From Anoxybacillus thermarum (lineage in GTDB: Bacteria; Bacillota; Bacilli; Bacillales; Anoxybacillaceae), in the NCBI RefSeq assembly GCF_000836725.1, contig NZ_JXTH01000003.1:33090-97089 (forward strand): a stretch of 64,000 nt of DNA, written 5' to 3'. The position numbers and the translations under genes are program-made. How positions within the stretch are numbered: the first letter of the stretch is position 1; each line of letters begins with the position of its first letter. The notes under the pieces were generated by a model. The model made no database searches. It worked only from the letters and a program-made list of their open reading frames with translations, and was not told the DNA's origin. Below are positions 57,009 to 64,000 of the stretch, one piece after another.

Positions 57009-58109
57009 TTGCAGGAACATTCATTTCGCATCTTAGTCATTAATCCGGGATCGACGTCAACAAAAATTGGCGTTTTTCATAATGAACGCTCCATTTTTGA
57101 GAAAACGATTCGTCATGATACAGAGGCGTTACGAGCGTATAAAAAAATTATTGACCAATATGAATTTCGTAAACAAACGATTTTAGAAACGCTTGATCAT
57201 GAAGGGATAAATATTTCAAAGCTCGATGCAGTATGCGGGCGCGGAGGCTTACTTCGTCCGATCGAAGGCGGCACGTATGCTGTCAATGAGGTGATGTTAC
57301 AAGATTTAAGGCGTGGATACTCTGGTCAGCACGCGTCAAATCTCGGGGGCATTTTAGCTCATGAGATTGCTTCTGCATTAAATATCCCAGCATTTATTGT
57401 CGACCCAGTCGTTGTAGACGAACTCGATCCGATCGCTCGCATTTCCGGTTTTTCGTTAATCGAGCGTCGCAGCATTTTTCATGCATTAAATCAAAAAGCG
57501 GTCGCTCGTCGCGTCGCTAAACAGATGGGAAAAGCGTATGAAGAAGTCAATTTCATCGTCGCACATATGGGCGGTGGAATTACCGTTGGCGCGCATAAAT
57601 GTGGACGCGTCATCGATGTCAATAACGGATTAGACGGGGAAGGTCCGTTTAGCCCAGAACGTGCTGGGACTGTTCCAGCTGGCGATCTTGTCTCCCTTTG
57701 TTTCTCTGGTGAGTATTATCGCGAAGAAGTGATGCGCATGCTCGTTGGAGGAGGAGGTCTTGTTGGATATTTAGGGACGAATGATGCGGTGAAAGTTGAA
57801 AAAATGATTGAAAATGGCGATGAAAAAGCGAAACTCGTTTATAGCGCAATGGCATACCAAGTAGCGAAAGAAATTGGAGCTGCAAGTGCAGTGTTAGCCG
57901 GGAAAGTGGACGCCATCATTTTAACGGGTGGTTTAGCATACGGAAAACAGTTTGTGAAAGAAATTGCTGATCGGGTACAATGGATTGCCGATGTCATTGT
58001 GCAACCAGGGGAAAATGAATTGCAGGCACTTGCTGAAGGGGCACTTCGCGTGTTGCGTGGAGAAGAAGAAGCGAAACAATATCCACGAGCGGTCAAAACA
58101 ACAGTTTAA
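57009..58109 (+). CDS. buk: Butyrate (branched-chain fatty acid) kinase
   Basis: Transfers phosphate from acyl phosphates to ADP. 366 residues of the acetokinase family. Seen: [49 protein letters not shown]. An ATG at 56994 overlaps the GGAGGGG site itself; the TTG at 57009 is six bases after it and gives the usual N-terminus. Confidence 0.95.
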   Translation: MQEHSFRILVINPGSTSTKIGVFHNERSIFEKTIRHDTEALRAYKKIIDQYEFRKQTILETLDHEGINISKLDAVCGRGGLLRPIEGGTYAVNEVMLQDLRRGYSGQHASNLGGILAHEIASALNIPAFIVDPVVVDELDPIARISGFSLIERRSIFHALNQKAVARRVAKQMGKAYEEVNFIVAHMGGGITVGAHKCGRVIDVNNGLDGEGPFSPERAGTVPAGDLVSLCFSGEYYREEVMRMLVGGGGLVGYLGTNDAVKVEKMIENGDEKAKLVYSAMAYQVAKEIGAASAVLAGKVDAIILTGGLAYGKQFVKEIADRVQWIADVIVQPGENELQALAEGALRVLRGEEEAKQYPRAVKTTV

Positions 58110-58121
58110 GGGGATGAAACG

Positions 58122-59543
58122 ATGGCTAAAGAGTACGATGTCGTGATACTTGGCGGCGGAACGGGCGGATATGTTGCCGCCATTCGTGCAGCCCAACTCG
58201 GTTTAAAAACAGCGGTTGTTGAAAAAGGAAAGCTTGGGGGAACGTGTTTGCATGCAGGATGTATCCCGAGCAAAGCGTTATTGCGCAGCGCAGAAGTGTA
58301 TGCTCAAACGAAACAAAGCGAAACGTTTGGCGTGTTTGCTAGGGAAGTGCGTTTAGATTTCGCTCAAGTACAAGCGCGCAAACAAGCGATCATTGATCAA
58401 CTGCATAAAGGGATCCACATGTTAATGAAAAAAGGAAAAATTGATGTATATGAAGGAACAGGACGCATTTTAGGACCTTCCATTTTTTCACCGATGGCTG
58501 GAACGATATCCGTTGAGATGAATGATGGAACGGAAAATGAAATGCTCGTACCAAAATATGTCGTGATTGCAACAGGATCTCGTCCACGCACGCTACCGGG
58601 GCTAACCATTGATGGACAATTCGTTATGACGTCAGATGAAGCGTTGCGCATGGAAACGTTGCCAACTTCCATTATCATCGTCGGTGGCGGAGTCATTGGA
58701 ATTGAATGGGCATCGATGTTAAACGACTTTGGTGTAAATGTCACGGTCGTTGAATATGCCGACCGCATTTTGCCGACGGAAGATCGCGACATATCAAAAG
58801 AAATCGAAAAAATATTAAAACAACGTGGTGTACGCATCGTTACAAAGGCGAAGGTATTGCCTGACACGCTCGTTGTTGAGAACGGTGTACGCATTCAAGC
58901 AGAGATCAATGGACAAAACGAAACGTTTACAGCTGAAAAAATGCTCGTTTCCGTCGGACGTCAAGCAAACGTTGAAGCAATCGGATTGGAAAACACCGAT
59001 ATTGTTATTGAAAAAGGATTTATTCAAACAAACGAGTATTATCAAACGAAAGAAAAACATATTTATGCGATTGGTGATGTGATCGGTGGTTTGCAACTTG
59101 CCCATGTCGCTTCGCATGAAGGAATTATCGCGGTGGAACATCTTGCTGGACATACTGTTCATCCACTTGATTATACGATGGTGCCAAAATGCATTTACAG
59201 TCGTCCTGAAGCGGCAAGCGTTGGTTTGACAGAAGAAGAAGCAAAAACAAAAGGATACGACGTGAAAGTCGGCAAATTTCCGTTTAAAGCGATCGGCAAA
59301 GCGCTTGTGTATGGGGAAGCTGAAGGATTTGTCAAAATCGTCGCCGATGCAAAAACAGATGATGTACTCGGTGTGCATATGGTTGGCCCGCATGTAACGG
59401 ATATGATTTCTGAAGCTGGATTAGCGCGTGTGCTCAATGCAACACCTTGGGAAATTGCCCACACGATTCATCCGCATCCGACGCTGTCAGAAGCGATGGT
59501 GGAAGCGGCGCTTGCCGTTGACGGAAAAGCGATTCATTTTTAA
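58122..59543 (+). CDS. lpdV: Dihydrolipoamide dehydrogenase, branched-chain 2-oxo acid complex
   Basis: E3 component: reoxidises the lipoyl arm with FAD and NAD. 473 residues. Seen: FAD loop GGGTGGYVAA, redox-active Cys pair in GGTCLHAGCIPSK, the NAD motif VGGGVIGIE, AIGDVIGG and the catalytic HPHPTLSE near the end. Placement inside bkd assigns it to this complex; it could also serve glycine cleavage. Confidence 0.96.
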   Translation: MAKEYDVVILGGGTGGYVAAIRAAQLGLKTAVVEKGKLGGTCLHAGCIPSKALLRSAEVYAQTKQSETFGVFAREVRLDFAQVQARKQAIIDQLHKGIHMLMKKGKIDVYEGTGRILGPSIFSPMAGTISVEMNDGTENEMLVPKYVVIATGSRPRTLPGLTIDGQFVMTSDEALRMETLPTSIIIVGGGVIGIEWASMLNDFGVNVTVVEYADRILPTEDRDISKEIEKILKQRGVRIVTKAKVLPDTLVVENGVRIQAEINGQNETFTAEKMLVSVGRQANVEAIGLENTDIVIEKGFIQTNEYYQTKEKHIYAIGDVIGGLQLAHVASHEGIIAVEHLAGHTVHPLDYTMVPKCIYSRPEAASVGLTEEEAKTKGYDVKVGKFPFKAIGKALVYGEAEGFVKIVADAKTDDVLGVHMVGPHVTDMISEAGLARVLNATPWEIAHTIHPHPTLSEAMVEAALAVDGKAIHF

Positions 59544-59557
59544 AGGAGGAATGAATG

Positions 59558-60556
59558 ATGGCGGAAAATCGTCATAAACAACTCGGTTTAAGCGATGAAA
59601 CCGTTTTACAAATGTATGAAACGATGGTGTTAGCGCGTAAAATTGACGAGCGGATGTGGTTGTTAAACCGCGCAGGTAAAATTCCATTCGTTATCTCTTG
59701 CCAAGGACAAGAAGCGGCGCAAGTAGGAGCGGCATTCGCTTTAGATCGCACGAAAGACTACGTCTTGCCGTATTATCGTGACATGGGTGTTGTATTAACG
59801 TTCGGTATGACACCGACAGAATTGATGCTTTCAGCATTTGCGAAAGCGGAAGATCCAAACTCTGGCGGTCGCCAAATGCCAGGGCATTTCGGGAAAAAGA
59901 AAAACCGAATCGTCACAGGTTCTTCCCCTGTTACAACACAAGTGCCGCATGCGGTTGGCATTGCGTTAGCAGCAAAAATGGAGAAAAAAGATTTCGTATC
60001 GTTCGTTACATTTGGAGAAGGGTCTTCGAACCAAGGTGACTTCCACGAAGGAGCAAACTTTGCAGGCGTTCATAAGCTTCCGGTCATCTTTATGTGCGAA
60101 AACAATAAATATGCCATCTCTGTTCCGATTGAAAAACAATTAGCATGCGAAAAAGTGTCAGACCGTGCGATCGGCTATGGCATGCCAGGATATACAGTAG
60201 ACGGTACAGATCCGCTTGAAGTATATCGCGTCGTAAAAGAAGCAGCTGATCGTGCGCGCCGTGGTGAAGGGCCAACATTAATTGAAACGGTTGCTTATCG
60301 TTTAACAGCGCATTCATCAGACGATGACGATCGTGCATATCGTACGCCAGAAGAAATTGCAGAAGCAAAATCAAAAGATCCAATTTATTTATTTGCGAAC
60401 TACTTAAAAGAAGTAGGCGTATTAACGGATGAACTGGAAAAAGAAATTGTTGATCGCGTGATGAAGCAAGTGAACGAAGCGACAGACTACGCCGAAAAAG
60501 CACCGTATGCACAACCAGAACATGCGTTGAAATACGTGTACGCAGAGGAGGAATAA
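59558..60556 (+). CDS. bkdAA: Branched-chain 2-oxo acid dehydrogenase E1 alpha
   Basis: 332 residues. Thiamine-dependent decarboxylase subunit: ThDP motif with FGEGSSNQGDFHEG ... CENNKYAIS, and RYRL-like AYRLTAHSSDDDD phosphorylation-loop region. Of the clustered ATGs the one at 59558 is best spaced from AAAGGAGGA and matches B. subtilis (M-x-x-NRH). Confidence 0.96.
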   Translation: MAENRHKQLGLSDETVLQMYETMVLARKIDERMWLLNRAGKIPFVISCQGQEAAQVGAAFALDRTKDYVLPYYRDMGVVLTFGMTPTELMLSAFAKAEDPNSGGRQMPGHFGKKKNRIVTGSSPVTTQVPHAVGIALAAKMEKKDFVSFVTFGEGSSNQGDFHEGANFAGVHKLPVIFMCENNKYAISVPIEKQLACEKVSDRAIGYGMPGYTVDGTDPLEVYRVVKEAADRARRGEGPTLIETVAYRLTAHSSDDDDRAYRTPEEIAEAKSKDPIYLFANYLKEVGVLTDELEKEIVDRVMKQVNEATDYAEKAPYAQPEHALKYVYAEEE

Positions 60557-60558
60557 AC

Positions 60559-61542
60559 ATGCCTGTCATTTCATATATCGATGCCGTTACGATGGCCATT
60601 CGCGAAGAAATGGAACGTGACCCGCGCGTATTTGTGCTTGGGGAAGATGTCGGAAAAAAAGGGGGCGTATTTAAAGCGACGCAAGGGCTTTATGATCAAT
60701 TTGGGGAAGAGCGAGTCATTGATACGCCGTTAGCGGAATCTGCGATCGTTGGTGTCGGGATCGGTGCAGCGATGTACGGATTACGCCCAATTGCTGAAAT
60801 TCAATTTGCGGATTTTATTATGCCTGCTGTCAACCAAATCATTTCTGAAGCGGCGCGCATTCGTTATCGTTCGAATAACGATTGGAATTGTCCGATTGTC
60901 ATTCGTGCTCCATACGGTGGCGGTGTTCACGGGGCGTTATATCATTCTCAATCTGTTGAAGCAATTTTTGCAAATCAGCCGGGATTAAAAATTGTCATGC
61001 CTTCTACACCGTACGATGTGAAAGGATTATTAAAGGCAGCGATTCGTGATGAAGATCCGGTGCTGTTTTTTGAGCATAAGCGCGCATATCGTCTCATTAA
61101 AGGAGAAGTTCCAACAGACGACTACGTGCTTCCGATCGGTAAAGCAGATGTCAAACGTGAAGGAGAAGACATTACAGTTATTACGTACGGCTTATGCGTT
61201 CATTTTGCTTTGCAAGCTGCTGAAAAATTGGCGCAAGAAGGCATTTCCGCTCACATTTTAGATTTGCGTACTGTCTATCCGCTCGATAAAGAAGCGATTA
61301 TTGAAGCAGCAAGCAAAACAGGAAAAGTATTGCTTGTGACAGAGGACAATAAAGAAGGAAGCGTCATGAGCGAAGTAGCGGCGATTATTGCAGAACATTG
61401 CTTATTCGATTTAGACGCACCAATTATGCGACTAGCTGGTCCAGACGTTCCAGCTATGCCATATGCGCCAACGATGGAAAAATTCTTTATGGTCAACCCA
61501 GATAAAGTCGAAAAGGCGATGCGCGAATTGGCGCAGTTTTAA
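60559..61542 (+). CDS. bkdAB: Branched-chain 2-oxo acid dehydrogenase E1 beta
   Basis: 327 residues. Forms the alpha2beta2 E1 with BkdAA. Seen: FVLGEDVGKKGGVFKAT, DTPLAESAIVGVGIGAA, RAPYGGGVHGALYHSQS and the transketolase C-terminal domain (DLRTVYPLDKE). It starts two bases after bkdAA. Confidence 0.97.
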   Translation: MPVISYIDAVTMAIREEMERDPRVFVLGEDVGKKGGVFKATQGLYDQFGEERVIDTPLAESAIVGVGIGAAMYGLRPIAEIQFADFIMPAVNQIISEAARIRYRSNNDWNCPIVIRAPYGGGVHGALYHSQSVEAIFANQPGLKIVMPSTPYDVKGLLKAAIRDEDPVLFFEHKRAYRLIKGEVPTDDYVLPIGKADVKREGEDITVITYGLCVHFALQAAEKLAQEGISAHILDLRTVYPLDKEAIIEAASKTGKVLLVTEDNKEGSVMSEVAAIIAEHCLFDLDAPIMRLAGPDVPAMPYAPTMEKFFMVNPDKVEKAMRELAQF

Positions 61543-61554
61543 GGAGGAGTCACG

Positions 61555-62865
61555 ATGGCGATTGAGAAAATTACGATGCCACAGCTTGGGGAAAGTGTAA
61601 CGGAAGGAACGATTAGTCAATGGCTTGTATCTGTTGGCACTCGTGTCAACAAATACGATCCGCTTGCCGAAGTGATGACAGATAAAGTGAATGCGGAAAT
61701 TCCATCTTCATTTGCTGGTGTCATTAAAGAAATTATCGCAAAAGAAGGGGAAACGTTGCCAGTTGGCGCCGTCATTTGTACGATTGAAGTCGAAGGAGAA
61801 GGCATAGAAACGGCGGAAACGAAACAAGAAGAAGCACCGAAAGCGGAAGCTCCGGCAGCGCCAGCACAAGCAGCAGCGCCGAAAAAACCGGCGGGAGAAA
61901 AAGGCCGCTATTCCCCAGCCGTTCTTCGCCTTGCCCAAGAGCACAACATCGACCTTGAACAAGTACAAGGAACAGGTATGGGCGGACGCATTACGCGCAA
62001 AGACTTGTTGAAATTGATCGAATCCGGCAACACTCCGACGCCAAGTCAAACGCCAACAGCTGCGGTTCAAGAGTCTGTGCAGTCGGTGCAAGAAGCGTCA
62101 AAAGCGGAAGCTTCAGTTGCGGCAGCACCAAAACAAGCCGCTGCGCCTAACGTACCTGTTCAACTAGGCGATATTGAAATTCCAGTGACACCAGTTCGAA
62201 AAGCAATTGCGACAAACATGCTGCGCAGCAAACATGAAGCACCGCACGCATGGACGATGGTTGAAGTCGATGTAACAAACTTAGTCGCTTATCGCGATTC
62301 GATTAAAGACGAATTTAAAAAGCGCGAAGGCTTTAACTTAACGTATTTTGCGTTTTTTGTAAAAGCGGTGGCTCAAGCGTTAAAAGAATTCCCACAAATG
62401 AACTCGATGTGGGCAGGAGATAAAATTGTTCAAAAGAAAGATATTAACATTTCAATTGCCGTAGCAACAGATGACGCCTTATTCGTTCCAGTCATTAAAC
62501 ATGCTGATGAAAAATCGATTAAAGGCATTGCGCGTGAAATCGCTGAATTAGCAGCGAAAGTGCGCGCAGGTAAGCTCCGTCCGGAAGATATGCAAGGGGG
62601 CACATTTACAGTCAATAACACAGGTTCGTTCGGTTCGGTGCAATCGATGGGAATCATTAACTACCCGCAAGCAGCGATTTTGCAAGTTGAATCGATCGTG
62701 AAACGCCCGGTTGTAAAAGACGGCATGATTGCGGTTCGCGATATGGTTAACCTTTGCTTATCGCTAGATCATCGCGTGCTCGATGGTTTAATTTGCGGTC
62801 GCTTTTTAGCGCGTGTCAAAGAAATTTTAGAGCATGTCACAAAAGAAAACACACCAATTTACTAA
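61555..62865 (+). CDS. bkdB: Branched-chain 2-oxo acid dehydrogenase E2 (lipoamide acyltransferase)
   Basis: 436 residues. Lipoyl domain (residues 2-77) with lipoyl Lys44 in TDKVNAEIP; Ala/Pro-rich linker; peripheral subunit-binding domain (YSPAVLRLAQEHNIDLEQV); second linker; and catalytic acyltransferase domain ending with the active-site LDHRVLDG. Last gene of the operon. Confidence 0.97.
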   Translation: MAIEKITMPQLGESVTEGTISQWLVSVGTRVNKYDPLAEVMTDKVNAEIPSSFAGVIKEIIAKEGETLPVGAVICTIEVEGEGIETAETKQEEAPKAEAPAAPAQAAAPKKPAGEKGRYSPAVLRLAQEHNIDLEQVQGTGMGGRITRKDLLKLIESGNTPTPSQTPTAAVQESVQSVQEASKAEASVAAAPKQAAAPNVPVQLGDIEIPVTPVRKAIATNMLRSKHEAPHAWTMVEVDVTNLVAYRDSIKDEFKKREGFNLTYFAFFVKAVAQALKEFPQMNSMWAGDKIVQKKDINISIAVATDDALFVPVIKHADEKSIKGIAREIAELAAKVRAGKLRPEDMQGGTFTVNNTGSFGSVQSMGIINYPQAAILQVESIVKRPVVKDGMIAVRDMVNLCLSLDHRVLDGLICGRFLARVKEILEHVTKENTPIY

Positions 62866-62869
62866 TGAT

Positions 62870-62910
62870 GAGGAGGAGGGTAACGAATAGTTATCCTCTT
62901 CTTCTTATAT
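62870..62910 (+). terminator. Probable terminator of the bkd operon
   Basis: A 15-bp stem (62870-62884 with 62890-62904, three G-T pairs) around a five-base loop, followed by a short T/A tail. Confidence 0.6.
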
Positions 62911-62984
62911 CAATGATTTCTCTTTTCTTCCTTTCAACGATGTACTACAATAAAAAATGTAACGAATATTTTCAAAAATAAGAA

Positions 62985-63000
62985 AAGAAAGCGTTTTAAC
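62985..63000. promoter_or_regulatory. Weak cre-like site before mutA
   Basis: AAGCG core with TTTT; 13 of 16 cre positions match. It is 25 bases upstream of the mutA start. Confidence 0.3.
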
Positions 63001-63024
63001 AACAAAGGGGGATGGGGTGCCACA

Positions 63025-63711
63025 ATGAAACAAATATCGTTTCCGATTCCAAGCTACGACGAATGGAAACAAGAAGTTGAGAAATCGCTAAAAGGAAAAC
63101 CGTTTGATCGGTTATATACCAAAACATACGAGCAAATTCAATTAAAACCGATTTATACACGCGCTGATTTAGAGGGGTTACCTATTGAACAATATCCGGG
63201 TTTTCCTTCATATGTGCGCGGAACAGAAGTAGAAGGATATATAAAAAAAGCGTGGGAAGTCAGTCAACAGTGCGCAGCTTCGACACCTGAACGATGGAAT
63301 GAGCTGATGAAACATCAACTTGAACGTGGACAGACAGAAATTCATGTCGTATTGCCGAAGCTAAAATTTGTTGTTCAAACGATAGAACAAATAGAAACGA
63401 TGTTTTCAAACATTTCTCTAGAAAATTACTCGCTTCGCATCGATACAGGGGCATGTGCATTTCCGTTTCTTCCGCTTTTTGTCGCATATATTGAGGAAAG
63501 TGGACAGCCGCTTAGTCGCATGCGCGGGACGATCGGAATGGATCCACTTCATTCACTGACGATCACAGGGCAGCTTCCTATGTCGCTCTCTACTTTATAC
63601 GATGTCATGGCTGATGTGACGACATGGGCGAAAACAAATATGCCACATGTGAAAACAATCCTTGTTCATGCCGATCCGTATCATAATGGGGGAGGCAATG
63701 CGATTGTGTGA
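63025..63711 (+). pseudogene. mutA: Methylmalonyl-CoA mutase small subunit, truncated by an insertion sequence
   Basis: The first about 228 codons of a MutA-type subunit: SFPIPSYDEWKQEVEKSLKG, PIYTRADLEGL, PGFPSYVRG, and RGTIGMDPL. Family members exceed 550 residues. Coding similarity ends at HADPYHNGGGNAI, where relatives continue into ...QELA; the final GTG TGA comes from inserted DNA. Known: MutA/MutB convert methylmalonyl-CoA to succinyl-CoA with B12, taking the propionyl-CoA made from valine and isoleucine. A mutB downstream, if present, lies outside the window. Confidence 0.88.
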
Positions 63712-63745
63712 GTAAAATATTTGTGGGTGACATTCAGGAATGATT

Positions 63746-63789
63746 CCCCGACGAGGGTTGCGAACTTTTGTTCGCGACGCTCGTCGGGG
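63746..63789 (+). terminator. Strong hairpin in the IS leader
   Basis: CCCCGACGAG (63746-63755) pairs with CTCGTCGGGG (63780-63789), and an inner stem GTTGCGAAC / GTTCGCGAC continues it around TTTT. There is no T-run. It probably limits read-in transcription or hides a ribosome-binding site, as in several IS families. Confidence 0.65.
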
Positions 63790-63895
63790 CCACCAAGCGA
63801 AGCGCGGTAGAAAAAAGCAAATGTCATGCAAAAAGGACTCTCTCCCTGCTATGATGGTGATGACCAACATCAATAAAACAGGAGGGAGAGAGTCC

Positions 63896-64000
63896 ATGAA
63901 ACATTTTACCACAGAATGGCCTTTATTAAAAGAGCTGGAGGAACAATTAGTCAGAACTCTTCAAAAGGTGTTCGCTGTCTTGTTGGCGGCCCTTTTGGAG
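63896..64000 (+). CDS. ISLre2-family transposase, N-terminal fragment (cut by window end)
   Basis: 35 codons are visible, beginning MKHFTTEWP and continuing LVRTLQKVFAVLL. The FTTEWPxxKELE-like opening is what I recall for ISLre2/UPF0236 transposases. AGGAGGGAGAG precedes the ATG. The frame is open at the window edge. Confidence 0.78.
   Translation, partial: MKHFTTEWPLLKELEEQLVRTLQKVFAVLLAALLE

Larger units (their letters stand above)
63706..64000 (+). mobile_element. ISLre2-family insertion sequence, left part
   Basis: Inserted DNA begins close to 63706-63710, where mutA homology stops. It has a 190-base leader with a strong hairpin, then a transposase start typical of ISLre2 (UPF0236). 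The right end, the second inverted repeat and the target duplication lie beyond 64000, so the left boundary is approximate. Confidence 0.8.

Noticed and set aside
58815..59393. 192-codon minus-strand frame inside lpdV
   Set aside because: Phe/Asn-rich nonsense composition opposite a well-conserved flavoprotein gene.
63700..63720. mutA shortened by a simple frameshift or nonsense mutation
   Set aside because: No MutA-like sequence continues in any frame after 63711; foreign hairpin and transposase sequence follows at once.
1..64000. CRISPR arrays, tRNA/rRNA genes, prophage or toxin-antitoxin modules
   Set aside because: I saw no regularly spaced repeats, no cloverleaf or rRNA sequence, and no phage or toxin-like proteins; nearly all DNA is assigned to conserved genes.

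Overview
The window is a stretch of chromosome from a spore-forming Gram-positive bacterium of the Bacillaceae. Gene order follows the Bacillus subtilis yqgQ-glcK ... comG ... gcv ... spoIIIA ... accBC ... spo0A ... bkd segment almost gene for gene. The additions and losses (class II RNR nrdJ next to splB, aroK behind comG, methylmalonyl-CoA mutase behind bkd) and the protein sequences point to the thermophilic Anoxybacillus/Geobacillus branch, most likely Anoxybacillus. That assignment is inference from synteny and recalled family sequences, not from a search.

Layout. 1-5.4 kb: the end of a SpoVAF-like germination gene, yqgQ-glcK, an LTA-synthase-type gene (yqgS) and an M14 peptidase (yqgT). 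5.4-9.2 kb: small conserved proteins, the MBL hydrolase yqgX, a MidA-type methyltransferase, a DeoR/SufR-like regulator and mgsR. 9.2-14 kb: the comGA-GG competence pseudopilus operon with aroK and yqzE. 14-20.7 kb: yqhG-yqhH on the minus strand, then a tandem glycine riboswitch and gcvT-gcvPA-gcvPB. 20.7-32.5 kb: yqhL, lipM, nrdJ, splB, mntR, yqhO-yqhR, aroQ, yqhT, efp, an isolated GNAT gene and yqhV. 32.5-37.5 kb: spoIIIAA-AH. 37.7-49 kb: accB-accC-yqhY, nusB-folD-xseAB-ispA, dxs-yqxC, argR-recN. 49-52.6 kb: spoIVB, spo0A, a YycC-like small protein, a GDPD and yqzF. 52.7-62.9 kb: bkdR and the sigma-54 bkd operon (ptb-bcd-buk-lpdV-bkdAA-bkdAB-bkdB). 63.0-64 kb: mutA, cut after about 228 codons by the left end of an ISLre2-family insertion sequence that runs off the window.

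How the parts fit. Branched-chain amino acids go through bcd and the BkdA/BkdB/LpdV complex to acyl-CoAs, which ptb and buk can turn into ATP; the propionyl-CoA branch would need mutA, which is broken here. Glycine cleavage, lipM and lpdV share lipoate chemistry. The spoIIIA operon, spoIVB and spo0A are core sporulation genes; splB and the SpoVAF-like protein act in germination.

The coding content is conventional, so the new material is mostly regulatory. The main observations are: (1) a probable C-rich small RNA on the minus strand at about 6335-6420, with its own promoter and terminator; (2) an exact sigma-H-type promoter in front of comGA, where B. subtilis would use ComK; (3) a pair of NrdR-like boxes in a long inverted repeat before nrdJ; (4) the same TGCAA-N4-TTGCA palindrome before both bkdR and the sigma-54 promoter it should activate; (5) an apparent ATT start codon for spoIIIAD; (6) the IS insertion in mutA. 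I saw no CRISPR array, prophage, toxin-antitoxin pair, tRNA or rRNA gene. None of these candidates has been tested by a search or an experiment.
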